Part shown: positions 47,130 to 58,663 of the stretch, one piece after another
How the letters are laid out: every line of letters begins with the position of its first letter
Position numbering within the stretch: position 1 is the first letter of the stretch
Source: Zarea fungicola
Taxonomy: Eukaryota > Ascomycota > Sordariomycetes > Hypocreales > Cordycipitaceae
Reading direction: 5' to 3'
DNA length: 64,000 nucleotides
NCBI GenBank assembly: GCA_900169235.1
Contig: FWCC01000002.1
Location: 45,026 to 109,025, forward strand
Notes under the pieces: model-generated
What the model was told of the DNA's origin: nothing
What the model saw: only the letters and a program-made list of their open reading frames with translations
Databases searched by the model: none
Position numbers and translations under genes: made by a program

Positions 47130-47584
47130 GACGGATGCTTGGGGGGTTTTTTTTTCCTGTGAATTCACTCGGTTCTGGTTTTCCGAACACAGATAGGTAG
47201 ACCCAAAAGCGAAAGATGTGAAGGACAGCAAGACAAGCTTCCCAGACTGTAGAGCAGCCGAGCGACCACTAGTTCCGTACTCCATACGGAATTCAAAGAA
47301 TGATGAGCTGGCTGGCTGTGGGTGGGTGGGTCCGCGCGCTTGGCCCCTCAGAAGCACTGCGACCAGATCCCTAAAATGGTGGGATGCCCTCCAGCCAATC
47401 AGCAGCCCAACTGCTCTTCTGAGCTGTCGGGGCCGGTAACCTGGCCTTCTCTCGCCCTTGCATCTTGAAGCCAAGATATCCATCAACGGTCGGCAGCAGC
47501 CCCGAGAAAGCACCGCATTTCAGGGACAATTCACTTTCACTCTCTAATATAGCTACCCATTTACATTTCCATACCCGCTTCGCC
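47130..47584. other. Divergent promoter region TMEM14 / OST2
   Basis: 455 nt between start codons. It contains a short inverted repeat CCGTA-CTCCA-TACGG at 47276-47290, a variant of the recurrent TACGGAGTA element. No gene is supported; overlapping frames here are chance. Confidence 0.55.
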
Positions 47585-48263
47585 ATGGCCCCAAAGAAAA
47601 ATGCTGCTGCTGCTGCAGTCGCCTCGACGTCGAGCCCCAAACAGTCCAGCACCGCAGCCGTTGCGGCGACCCCGAAGCGCATTCCCGCCTCGACGGCCAC
47701 GACTGGCGCAGCCAGCTGGGATGTTGTGATTCAGAACATCTATGCTCATTACAACAAGGAGACACCGCAGCGTACGAAGCTCATTGACATCTTCCTTGCC
47801 TTCCTCGTCGTCGTCGGCGGCTTGCAATTCGCCTACTGTGTCCTTGCTGGCAATTACGTACGTATTTTTGCGCCTGAAATTGAGCTTCCATTCGTCGTAT
47901 TTCTCGGCTCTGTAGTAGCCTGCTAACAGGTATACCCAGCCCTTTAACGCGTTCCTGTCTGGCTTCTCTGCCTCTGTCGGCCAATTTGTTCTTGCTGGTG
48001 TGTTTGCTTTCAATATACAATTAACCCAGCCAGTTCCCGCGACCGCAAATCTGACAAATCTTAGTTTCGCTCCGCATTCAAACAGCCACGACCGATAAGA
48101 CAGAGTTCCCATCCGTCTCACCAGAAAGGTACGATTGTAACATCCCTCTGGGGGGGCATTTTGAGGATATCAAATTACTAATGCCTTGACTTGCAGAGCC
48201 TTTGCCGATTTCATAGTCTGCAGTTTGATTCTGCACTTTTTCTGTATCAACTTCATCAACTAG
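47585..48263 (+). CDS. OST2: Oligosaccharyltransferase subunit Ost2 (DAD1 homologue)
   Basis: Exons 47585-47857, 47940-47997, 48065-48128 and 48197-48263 give 153 aa. After an Ala/Thr/Lys-rich cytosolic N-terminus (about 1-45), three membrane helices follow (IDIFLAFLVVVGGLQFAYCV; FNAFLSGFSASVGQFVLAV; FADFIVCSLILHFFCINFIN). The hallmark SVSPERAFADFI and the C-terminal HFFCINFIN match DAD1/Ost2. It is a core subunit of the ER oligosaccharyltransferase that N-glycosylates secretory proteins and is essential in yeast. The introns are 82, 67 and 68 nt and all have canonical GT-AG ends. The gene ends only 204 nt from the convergent GRH1 stop codon. Confidence 0.95.
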
Positions 48264-48466
48264 AAACGGAAATATAGCCTTGGGGTGGTAAATAGAATGT
48301 AAACTTTGGCAGCAAGAAACATGGCGCCGGACGGTGGCACAATGTATTATAGGTGATGGATGTTCTTCAGCCGGCGGAAAAGAAAATTAAAAATTTAAGT
48401 ACGCCACCTGCATGCTGGTTGATCCAATTGGGATTTATAAATTGGGGATCTAGAATGTGCGACCAT

Positions 48467-49659
48467 TCATGCGCTGCTCTCCGCAACTGGTGAACTCGTC
48501 GCAGAACCTCGTGGCGGCCCTTGCCCAGCCTTGGGTGGCGGCGGGAGACCAGTAGATGTCGAGGTTGGAGCGTTATCAAGCTTGCGGCTCTTCTCCTCCT
48601 CTTCTTTGAAATAATTATCCATTAAATCATTGCTTACATGCGTGGGCTTCTCCTTCTTCTTGCCACCTCTGGGCGGACCACCAGCTGGTGATGCCATGCG
48701 ATCCACTAGTTGCGCTGGCATCAGGAACGTCGAGTTGTCCTGCGCAAGCCCAGCAGTATCGGCCGGTACAAACGCGCCAGTCTCCGCTGCTGCCATAGCC
48801 GCCTTTTCCTCACCGCCGTCAAACATTGTCTCACCGGGAGCGTCGACGGGCTCGCTGAGCGGCGCGGGCAGACGGTGCAGTGCGCCGTAGCCGAGCGTGC
48901 AGCCGATGGCGCCATTCCCGCCCCATTCGCGGCTAGGCTGTATCGTTATCTCCCTGGTCACGTCATATTCGTTATTATAGACGTAGAGACGCAAGGGGCG
49001 GCCAATGTAATCCTCGACAATCTCGCCAAGGGCCGATTCGCCGTGCAGAGGCGCCTCAGGGCTGCCCAGAATGTAGTCGCTATATGGGAGAAGACCTGCG
49101 ACGTCGGCCGGTGAGTTATTGGAGACGTCGAGGACGTGCCAGATGTTTGCAGCGAGGGCTAACGGTGAGAACTGAAGCGAGAGGCCGAGCGAGGCGCTGT
49201 CGGTCGGAACGGGTATGTGCAACTCGCGCGTTCGTTGTCCCTACAAAGACACAATACTGTGTTAGTAGGTGAGTGGGCTTCATATAGGCGACTGGGGAGG
49301 TAATGAATTGCTTGCCTTGGCACTCCAAACCCCTAGGGATACAGAGCCTCCTGCACAGTTTCGCACTTCTTGAGCAAACAAGCTTGGGTCTGGGTTATCC
49401 TGTTCCAATGCGTTAGCATCAATCGCGCAACTGTCACCATTGCGAGGACTCAACAGCCGGCAGTCGAAGTGATCGAAAGGTTGAAACTTACAATTGGGCG
49501 TCCATTGATTCCTACAATAAAATCAAACCATGGCTCAATAGCCAGCTGGAGGTTTGTGTTTCTTAGGACCTGAAATCCGAATGACCCCGGTTCCTGCTGC
49601 CCTTGATGCGTGTCACCACCGTCTAGGCGGGACATGAACCGGTTGAGGGCGTTGAACAT
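48467..49659 (-). CDS. GRH1: GRASP-domain Golgi protein (Grh1)
   Basis: Exons 49659-49492, 49399-49316 and 49240-48467 give 341 aa. Two PDZ-like GRASP domains are visible: the first (about 20-100) contains GFQVLRNTNLQLAIEPWFDFIVGING; the second (about 110-200) contains NIWHVLDVSNNSPADVAGLLPYSDYILG and a GNGAIGCTLGYGALHRLP motif. The C-terminus is a Pro/Ser/Lys-rich disordered tail. The N-terminal MFNALNRFMSRL can form the amphipathic helix that tethers yeast Grh1. Grh1 acts at early Golgi/COPII sites and in unconventional secretion. Intron 2 (49315-49241) has a GC donor (AAG|GCAAGC), the only non-GT donor I found; it is needed to keep frame. Confidence 0.93.
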
Positions 49660-50120
49660 TGTGGTTGTGCGGCCGTTAACGGCTATAGCTCGTGATTCGA
49701 ATCGAGTATTTTTCGCCCGCCTTTTGGCATGCGATGATGGGAATATGTGACGGCGTGGATGTGAGTAGCTATTGTAGTAGTAGGAAGGCAACGGAGGCTG
49801 CTAGTCGCAGGTGAAGCAAGCTGGCCCAAAGGTTATTTATTAGTCGCTTTTTGGTACCTACCTACCCAGCACGCCGTTAACCATAGTACGGAGTAACTAC
49901 AGGTACTAAATAAATACCTAAAAGACAAACCGCCCAGCCAAATGCCGGTAGTGGAGCATACGGCGCCAGTGGGTTGTAGCAACTTTTAGACCTTTTCACT
50001 TTTTGATCAGCAATCGGCACACAGCGACGCTGTATAGCGAAGAAAGAGCGCACCTTCATATTGAAATTTTATTCATACAATTCGTTAAAGGTTTTAATAG
50101 ATCAGTTGCATTTCCGTACA
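49660..50120. other. Divergent promoter region GRH1 / TGS1
   Basis: 461 nt between start codons. It holds GGTACCTACCTACCC at about 49853-49866 and TACGGAGTA at 49887-49895, both near the midpoint, so either gene could use them. No gene is seen. Confidence 0.55.
49887..49895 (+). promoter_or_regulatory. Recurrent 9-mer TACGGAGTA, copy 5
   Basis: Near the middle of the GRH1/TGS1 divergent promoter region, about 230 nt from each start codon, and about 20 nt from a GGTACCTACCTA element. Confidence 0.5.
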
Positions 50121-51034
50121 ATGGGTGGCGCTGCACCTGCGGGAGGTGCCGATATAGCTTACGAGTTTGAGCCTGCGGGCTGGGTCGATCTCACAGACGC
50201 ATGCCACCATTATCAAGGTAAACACGAGGTGCCTTGGGACATCCAAAAGTGAGTCAATTTCAATAACTCTGCTGTAGTACTCATTTAATACGATTAAATA
50301 GATACTTTTCTCAGCGTTACTCTATTTTCACATACTACGACGATGGTATTTACATGACGGACGACGCTTGGTTTGGCGTAACACCAGAGCCGATAGCAAA
50401 GTGAGTAAACCATGTATAGTTCCTCGAGGTATTTCTTGGCGCAGTTCTGCTGACAAACTGGTACAGCCAAATCGCAGGAGAAATGAAGCTATCGGACAAG
50501 AAAAACAAAGTTCTAATCGACGTGTTCTGCGGCGCTGGTGGAAACACAATTGCCTTCGCACTGACCGAGAGATGGGATCGCATAATCTCTATTGAGCGCG
50601 ATGCAGCCACTCTCGCATGCGCGCAAAATAATGCAAGTGTCTATGGTGTAGACGATGACTATATTACGTGGGTACACGGTGACAGTTTCGCCTTTCTCAA
50701 GACGCTGTTCTGCAACCCCTCGGCCCTACATCCCAATTTACAGGTTGACATCAATGCAGCCATTCTTTTTGCGAGCCCGCCTTGGGGAGGACCTGGGTAC
50801 TCGACGGATGAAATTTTCAATTTGGACAACATGCAGCCTTACAGCATAACAGACCTCCATGAGGCTTACAGGCCGCTTGATCACGCCTTATTCCTACCTC
50901 GCACGAGCGACTTGAGGCAGCTGGCCCAGCTCGCTCCGGAAGACAAGAAGATTGATGTTGTTCAATTATGCATGGAGGGCGCAAGCAAAGCATTGATAGC
51001 TTATATACCTGGGAGAGGGTTTGAGAAGGCGTGA
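50121..51034 (+). CDS. TGS1: RNA cap trimethylguanosine synthase (Tgs1)
   Basis: Exons 50121-50248, 50302-50400 and 50467-51034 give 264 aa. The conserved N-terminal substrate element (KYFSQRYSIFSYYDDGIYMT-type KYFSQRYS and WFGVTPEPIA) precedes a class I methyltransferase fold. The AdoMet motif I is LIDVFCGAGGNTIAFA (about 92-107), the post-I acid lies in IISIERD, and the catalytic motif is SPPWGGPGY (about 179-187), whose Trp stacks on the m7G cap. Tgs1 converts m7G caps of snRNAs and snoRNAs to m2,2,7G in the nucleolus/Cajal region. The length is like yeast Tgs1 (315 aa), shorter at the termini. Introns are 53 and 66 nt. Confidence 0.95.
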
Positions 51035-51475
51035 TCATGCGCGATCGGGGTAGGCTCTATACAACTCCCCCGCCCAAGGTTGGGCCAATACTGCTCCTGA
51101 ATGGCTTGCGACTGTTTGCCATTTCTATACTTGGCAATAGTAATTGGCCCGAAATTGACTCAGACGGCACTCATCTTGTCCTTGCCTGACGAAGAAAATT
51201 TTCGGCCTGTGCATGGCAGCACATTTTAATGCATGAGATTTCTTGCAGTATAAAAAGAAACCCAGAAACTCGGAAACTTTGATTTCACGAGTTGTAAAAC
51301 AGATCAAATTTCCAAGTCCTACCTAAATTTACCATTGCAGGTGACAGCACAGCTAACTAGCTTGATGGCCCCCACAAACCCTCTCGTACAACAAGTCGCC
51401 GAAATCTTCACATCATCCACAAATAAAACATTCATAAAATACAGTTAGACCCATCGAACCAGTAGCACCGCCAAA
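51035..51475. other. Intergenic between TGS1 and KEL3-like gene
   Basis: 441 nt between two genes on the plus strand. It should contain the TGS1 3' UTR and the KEL3-like promoter. No further feature is recognised. Confidence 0.55.
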
Positions 51476-53785
51476 ATGGGAGCCAAGGACAAAAAGAAGA
51501 GTAGCGAGTCCAAAAAGGCCAAAAAGGTTCGTTGCAAAAAAGGATTACTCAATATATGGAAGGTAGTGTGGATGACGTCTAACCTTTGGCCGGTACGAGT
51601 AGGCTGAGAAGCAAGCCAAGCAGGCCAGTAAGGGTGAGAAAAAGGTCAAGAGCAAGACGGCTAAGCTTGAGGGAAGTGATGCCGAGGATGTCGATCTAGA
51701 CGAGGTTCTCGAGGAGTATCGCCGGCAGCAGGAGCAGTTCCTCAAGGTCACTGAGACAGTAGTCGAGGCACCGCCGCGACCTCGCGCTGCGTCAACTATC
51801 CTAGCATCGCCGACAGACACTAATAACCTGCTTCTGTTCGGCGGCGAGTATTTCAACGGCTCTCTGGCTCACTTTTTCAATGACCTTCACATTTACAACA
51901 TTGCCCGCGACGAGTGGCGCTGCGTTACGTCGCCGAATGCGCCCCTGCCGCGATCTGGTCATGCTTGGACGAGGGTATCCAATCCAAACCACGTCTACCT
52001 CTTTGGCGGTGAGTTCTCCTCGCCCAAGCAGGGTACATTTCATCATTATGCGGATTTCTGGCGGCTGGAGCCTGCCACGCGCGAGTGGACCAAGATTGAG
52101 GTCAAAGGCAAAGACAAGAGCCCGCCGGCGCGCAGCGGTCATCGCATGACGTACTGGAAGCACTACGTTATTCTCTTTGGCGGGTTCCAAGACACCTCAA
52201 ACCAGACAAAATATCTCGCTGATCTCTGGATTTTTGACACAATCAACTTTGTCTGGCATAATCCGACGCTCCCCCCAGCGCAGCTGAAGCCGGATGCCAG
52301 ATCCTCCTTTACACTACTGCCGTCCGATCAAGGTGCCGTTCTCTTTGGCGGCTACTCTCGTGTCAAAGCCACCGTGGCCCTCAAGAAGAAGGCTTCCAAG
52401 GGCAATCAGGGGGGTAGTGCCACAGGGCAGAAGAATGTACTCATCCCCAAGGTGCACGAGGACTGCTTCTTCCTGCGCATGGCGCTGCCTGCCGCCGACG
52501 CTGCACCAAACACGCCGCCGACGGTCCGCTGGGAAAAGCGCAAAAAGCCTGTGAACACACCGAGTCCATCTCGTGCTGGCGCGACTATGACGTGGCACAA
52601 AGGACGCGGAATCCTGTTTGGCGGCGTGCACGACGTGGAGGAGAGTGAGGAGGGTATCGACTCCGAGTTCTTCAATCAGCTATTTGCGTGGAACATTGAG
52701 CGCAACCGCTTCATGCCGCTCGCTCTACGCAAGCCGCGACAGAACCAAAAGTCTCGCTCTACTGAGCAGCGTGCGAATCGTCGCGCTCGCGGGCAGGCCA
52801 ACGAGGAAGAGCTTTTGAGGCAACTCGCAGCGCTGGAGGCCGGTGCCTCGCTGGAGAACACAGACGATATTGAGCTGGAGAAGAAGGAGGTGGAGGTGGA
52901 TGAGGCACAGGCAATTGTCAGAGAGATGCCTGTGACTATGGAGCCGCCGCATGTGCGGTTCAATGCACAGCTGACAGTACAAAATGATGTGCTGTACATT
53001 TATGGTGGCACCTTTGAGAAGGCGGATCGTGAATTTACATTCGACGACTTGTATGCCATTGATTTGGTCAAACTAGACGGCTGCAAAGAAATCTTTTCAA
53101 GACCTGTAGAGGACTGGGTTGTAAGTCTGCTCGCTGTATGGGAAGCTGGACAGTTTGTCTTGAAGCTAACCACTTTGTGTCATCAACAGGAATCCGATGA
53201 CGAAGGTGAAGACGATGATGAATACGATGATGATGATGATGATGAAGAAGAAGCGGATGAAGATGACGAAGAGGAGGACGAGTCCCCGCAGCAACTTCAC
53301 AGTGCTAGCAAGCGTGGCAAGAAGAGAGAGGAGGACATCGCATCGGAGACCACCGTGTCATCAGAAACACCTGAGGAAGACGAAGCCGAGACTTCAGCAA
53401 CATCTGTGGACGATGGCCTGCCTCATCCAAGGGTAAGTGTTTTCGTCTCCCCGCTGCAGGTTTCTATTTCGTGGCGGAAATTTTTCGCTAATGATCGTTG
53501 CTTTTCCAGCCTTTTGAATCCCGCCGCGAGTTCTTTGTCCGCACCACGGCGGTGTGGCAAGAAATCCTCATGACGAACCTCCGGTGGAAGAATATCCAGC
53601 CCGAGACGTTGACCGTCAAGGAGATCAAAGCAAAGGCGTTTGAACTCAGTGAGGAGAAGTGGTGGGATTGCCGAGAGGAGATTACCACACTGGAGGAGGA
53701 GCAAGAAGCAGCAGGCATCCAGGAAGTAGTCAGCTTGGCGGAGAGAGGCGATGCGGCCACGGGTACTGGCGCACGCAGACGGTAA
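51476..53785 (+). CDS. KEL3: Kelch-repeat protein, Kel3/KLHDC4 type
   Basis: Exons 51476-51526, 51603-53120, 53190-53432 and 53510-53785 give 695 aa. A Lys-rich N-terminus (MGAKDKKKSSESKKAKK) is followed by six kelch blades (about 75-500), each with GG and later Y/W: LLLFGGEYFNG, VYLFGGEFSSP, VILFGGFQDTS, AVLFGGYSRV, ILFGGVHDVEE and LYIYGGTFEK. Exon 3 encodes 81 residues that are almost all acidic and disordered; exon 4 encodes the family's C-terminal helical domain (PFESRREFFVRTTAVWQE). Yeast Kel3 is cytosolic with poorly defined function; KLHDC4 likewise. Intron 3 (69 nt) contains no in-frame stop and is a multiple of three, so its retention would not break the protein. Confidence 0.92.
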
Positions 53786-54985
53786 TAAGTGATGGGATTC
53801 AAATTTGAGAATTTGAAGTTTTGAAGATTGAAAAGTAAAGGAATACTAAAAAAAAAAACAAGCCTTTCGTATTTCAATACAATATATGATTCCATAGCAT
53901 CGAATCGCGCAATTCCTCAACTGTCTCAGCGTCATGGCTACCGGATCCTTCAACCCAAAACACAGCTTCCAATGCCCTGGACTGTTTTCATTCTACTGCA
54001 GCTTTACTAGTCCAAAGCTATACTCCCAATAAATCCATATCCTCGATCCTTGGCAACGCTTTAGTGGCTAGTCTCTCCCTCGTCTCAATTCAGAGGCTGT
54101 TCCACCACACCATCGGCGGACCAACTTGCTCTCTTGCCCTTCATCCAAAGCACCACATCGGCGGCCTTGGAAATCAGTCATAAGGGCTGCTTCGCCATGG
54201 GCGGATACTGCTTGCCGTTGCGCTCGACATTTGGTTCGCATGCGCATCGTTCATCTTTGGGAATGGTGTCCATGACTGAGGGGACGTGAGAGCCGCAGCC
54301 CCACCAGGTACTTTTTTCTATATCATGAAGAATCGTCAGTCTTTCTTTCCCCAATACTTAATCAAAGTTCAATTGACTAAGCACCAGCCCGTTTATCGGC
54401 GTGGCATAGGTAGGTGGCAGGTGAGGGGTGGATGGTGGGGTTGACATGGAGGAGACATACTGCAAGTGTCGCAGGTGGCCTTTTTACACATTTTTGCTGA
54501 TAGATTCTCAAACAAGCTTCAGTTGTAATGATTCAATCTTGTTGGATGTCTTTTTGCTAAATTGAATCGTAGCGTTGCCCTCGTGTGAACTATTTATTTG
54601 CGAAGTTGAGGTTCAGAGGTCGGCGAGTTGCCCCACCGCCACTCCAATCCGGTCGGCAAACTCGGCCCCAAACTCTCCGGAGCGGCCGGCCTTTGGCAGC
54701 AAATTCACAGGATAACTTGCCGTAAGATGACAATTTTACCCCGTTCACCTCTATCTATATCTTTCACGGGTTTTCTATTATGATTCAATTTGACATTTCT
54801 TTGGAATTTAATGCATGTTTAAAACCGGTATCGTGTCGGTCGCTATGTCAAGTAAGTGGGTGCTAGCATGCATTCGGGGATATTGAATACTATAGAGTCT
54901 TTCCCGTCACCGTCTCTCTCGTTTCTCAACCTGGCGTTATTTTCATCTCTTCCCTTTTTTTTTTGGATTTTCTGCATACTCGGGA
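53786..54985. other. Convergent intergenic gap, KEL3-like and pyroglutamyl-peptidase genes
   Basis: 1.2 kb with no supported gene. An A10 run lies at about 53850-53859. A TAGGTAGGTGG element occurs at about 54407-54417. No RNA gene is seen; the region near the right end is the 3' side of the peptidase gene. Confidence 0.5.
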
Positions 54986-56008
54986 TTATTTAGCCACGCC
55001 TCTTCTCTTCGAAATTTCGCTTTCTGCGATAGAACGGATCAAGTTGATAGCAATCTCACGGCCCCTCTGAATCGCAGAGTCAGATGCATCAGCAGGGACA
55101 TGGAAGAAGCAGACTTTTCCGGGACGATTCTGCTTCAGAAGTGTCGAGAGACTAGAGTAGTAGATAAAATCGCACAAGTATCGGCCAGGGTCCTCGGAGA
55201 TTCTCACATCCATATCGGGCTAGTCACGGAGTATTCAAGGTTAACTTTATGTCAAAAGGGAAGAACCGCTTCGGCAAAGTAATAAAGAGGCGAAAGGATT
55301 GTCACATACAGAGCACAGCTCCTTCCAGCGCAGGTACACATTCGGAATATCAAGATCAGACTCGAGCGAGTCTGGCAAGCCGTTCCAGATCCAGTTCTCG
55401 TTGTGCTTGCCTTCGCCTTCGTCCTCGAGCATCTCGCCATCGACGTCGGTCGACTTGTAGCCCGTGCGATGGGCAAGGCGCTCGAGCTGGTACATGGGCC
55501 TAGCGCCGGCCATGCCGATGTGGATGGCAACGTCAATCCTGTGGCCGCCATACTCGTTCTCCCAGAATTTGGGGACCAGCTCGCGGACGGTCTTGTAGTT
55601 GACGCGGATGGGTTCAGGGTGGATGAGGATGCGCACAGGAGGAAGGTCGGTCGTCAAGCCATAGTAGCCGGATCGTGCGTTGAGGTCCTTGGCGCGTAGG
55701 GGTGGCAGATGCGACGGGAGACTGCGAGCAATTTCCCAAGATGGGTTTACAGGGTATTGTTCCCGAAAGGCCTAAGATTGTAATTTTGCTTTTTGTTAAT
55801 TTAACGAAAATTATGATGAAAGAGGTTGAGTCTCGTGCCAAGTTTCCAGCCTCGGAGGCGGGGTGGTAAATTCATATTTACTTGCAAGTACCGGGATCAA
55901 GGGACGCGAGGCATGAGAACATACACCAAAGCCGGTTACAAGAACCGTAAATGCGTCTTGATTCACCTGGAATCCCATTTCGTCGTCGTGTAAGCCAGCG
56001 TCACCCAT
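54986..56008 (-). CDS. Pyroglutamyl-peptidase I family cysteine peptidase (C15)
   Basis: Exons 56008-55925, 55771-55310 and 55219-54986 give 259 aa; introns are 153 and 90 nt. The opening VLVTGFG is the family start motif. The catalytic triad is visible in order: Glu125 (YQLERLAH), Cys198 (GRYLCDFIYYSS) and His222 (CFFHVPADA). The Cys-His spacing of 24 equals that of bacterial PCP, supporting an active enzyme. PCP-I removes an N-terminal pyroglutamate from peptides and acts in cytosol. The middle has a longer loop (about 135-170, including DEDEGEGKHNEN-like acidic residues) than bacterial enzymes, as in other fungal members. The first exon's start is the only ATG in frame near the motif. Confidence 0.9.
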
Positions 56009-58663
56009 AATGAAAGGTCGAGGCGCAAAGTTCGTGAAGATTCCAAGTATTTAGAGAGATGAAGAAGGAGCAATCGCAAGCGGCTGAGATGATGTCAATC
56101 AGAAGGTTAGTAAACGATTCAGACTAGCGACTTGCTAGTAACAGATGAGCACGAGTCGCAGTCCCAGAAATGGCGCCACAGCTACTTTAGAGCCTAGTAG
56201 CAACCCGGCGCATTGTACGGAGTAGGCGGCTACAATTCCCAGCTGCAGGTGGTGGGGGAAACTGGAATCGACTGCGAAGTTCATACGAATCTTCTATCGT
56301 GTTTCTACCTCTATTTCTCACCGCAATGTATTTACTGCACAGGCTGGCTTGCTCAAGCTTGCATACGGAGTAGACGGGACCTTGCTGCACGCAACCTGGC
56401 ATCAACTGTCCCACCGTGGACACGAACACGGGGTCCCGCCTCCGCGCGCCGCGACTCAGCAGTTTTCTGTAGATGTAAAACCTGAAAAGAATATGTGAGC
56501 ACACAGTTGACAAAGAACCAAAGATCACTTTCGTAACTAATTTGTTTATAAGTGGTTTGTCAATATCGTGCGACTTTAGTGCTACTGGGCAAGGTAAGTA
56601 ATGTCATTTTTGCACAATTTTCCAACATGTTTACTCATTAAAAGGAAGTTCAATCAACTCAAAATGACCCGGAAGAATTTAGAACATATAATGGCGATCT
56701 TTGTGGCAAGGAAGAAGCAGACATCATCACACTGATTTCTTTGCTTGTGACTGCCTCCGGCCCTCGCCAAGGAATACCTATGACGCCCTTCTGACCATAA
56801 TGATAGATGTTGATTGATCCTCCCCGAACACTCTGATATAGATTAATCTTCTGTCATCCGCTGTTGGAATATGCTGTTCATTAGCCCATACTTGAAGTGC
56901 TATGCCAGAATACCAAATTGCCCAGGGAAACAATGCCCACCGCTGCGAAGTAAAATTCCCATAAGTTTTAATGTTAGATGAATTACAATAAATGCTGTGC
57001 AATAAATCAAATTCCAATCGCCATTTAGTGATATTCTTCACGCGTTTCCTGCACATTTCCAGCGTGCAGTGGCGTGCAGTCTAGTGTCACAGCAGTTTCT
57101 GGCGAGGGTAGCAAGTAGGATGCGGCCGTCGTCAAACTCCAAGCGTCGCAAATCTCAACTTTCTGGAGCGCGCTGCAATCTTCGGCTTAGTTAGAACGGC
57201 TCAAAGTGATAGGTTCACGTTTGGTGGCGTACGTCTGTTCTTGCGGCGCAAGAAACGAACAGCAAGCGAGTGAACTCTTGGAACTGAGCGTCAGGTGAAG
57301 GTATCACCGGAGCCTGACGATAGAAGGCACGTGATGAGGGACCGAGTATATAGATCCGAACTGGCCTCGACCTCGATGAGAGAGGTCAGCGATAATTCCT
57401 AGAGCTACATAAGACCTAATTGTACATATTGTGAATATATGCACTCTCCTCTATTGTTCCCCTGGACTGAAACAGGCGATGGATCACAACCATGGCATCC
57501 AGTCTACTGGCAGTGTGAGAGAGAAAATAGTTCATGATTATATGAAAACAAGCGAATCGTTTAATTTGCACTTCCATCAAATTATTATGGCGGTAAAAGA
57601 GTTGAAAGAAACTCAACGAGTTGAAGAAACAGATATAATCCATGAGATTAACCAAACCAGGTCTACAGCTGAGGGTGGTTAAATAGCAGATATATTAATG
57701 AAAAGACAGTAGCAGTGATCTACAGTAGCATTTATTACACATAATAGATGCCATACCAACTAAGAGATAAGTGCTGCAAATGCAATCCAACGGTTGAGCG
57801 CTTCCATTTCAAAAGCGGTCAGGCGTGCCTTGTATCTTCCAGAATGCACAGTCATATAACTTGGGAAAGGAACTCGGAAGTATGTGAAGATATTAAAATG
57901 CAATATATAAGTTACAAGCGACATAATCCATGTTTGGTAAATTTACAGTACTCGAGAATAAACATGTGACAAAATAGACAGTGGCCCCTAGACCGGTCGG
58001 TGTTTCCGAGGCCAGCGAAGCTCATCAGATAATGAATGTCATAGCTAATAGTTGGATTAACAGTCAGCCGACAGAGATTCGATATTTTGTATTGCTGATT
58101 TTATCAGCTCTATCCGATTATTTCAATTTCACTAACGTGACATGGAGCCTAATGCATCCCTGTACGCCGACAGGCTGACATCAAACATGTCGATACAGTA
58201 TCACGCATCTTATTCATTTCCTACAATGACTCAAATTTCCCAGTTGGTACAACCTCCGCCCATACCGTAGGTGGAAAACTTCATGGATGTTTAGCAAAGA
58301 GTTTCGGTTATTAAAGCAGTGTAATCCCCATTGCTCCGTAATCTATCAGGACAGCAGTCTAGCCCTCTGTGGTAGCCCCGGGCTTAGTTCTTTCGCGGAG
58401 TTTCCCAGTGGAGCACTCCTCTCGACTCCGGCGACTCGGAGCGGCCAGCCACGACCCGATGTCCTTCAAGCCGCTTTTATTGATATTAATATTTATATCT
58501 AGCCCGCTCTCCTCGGCTATAGCTGGATCGTATTCTAATTGTACGGGAAGTTTTTATTGATAGTCTAATCATTCCAGCAGCAGCACTATCCTTTCTACAT
58601 CACAACAACGCGAAGTGAACAAAACGGAGTGTTTCGTTTTTTTTTCTCCGCACAACCTTCATC
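56009..58663. other. 2.65-kb divergent intergenic region, no supported gene
   Basis: It lies between the start codons of the pyroglutamyl-peptidase and HAD genes. TACGGAGTA occurs twice, at 56216-56224 and 56364-56372, 208 and 356 nt upstream of the peptidase ATG. From about 56500 to 58300 the sequence is clearly A/T-richer than the neighbours and full of stops in all frames. The 83-codon frame at 57431-57682 has no recognisable domain. It may hold decayed sequence, but I cannot name an element. Confidence 0.5.
56216..56372 (+). promoter_or_regulatory. Two TACGGAGTA copies (6 and 7) upstream of pyroglutamyl peptidase
   Basis: Exact copies at 56216-56224 and 56364-56372, 140 nt apart, 208 and 356 nt from the peptidase start codon. 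Same orientation as all other copies relative to the window. Confidence 0.5.
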
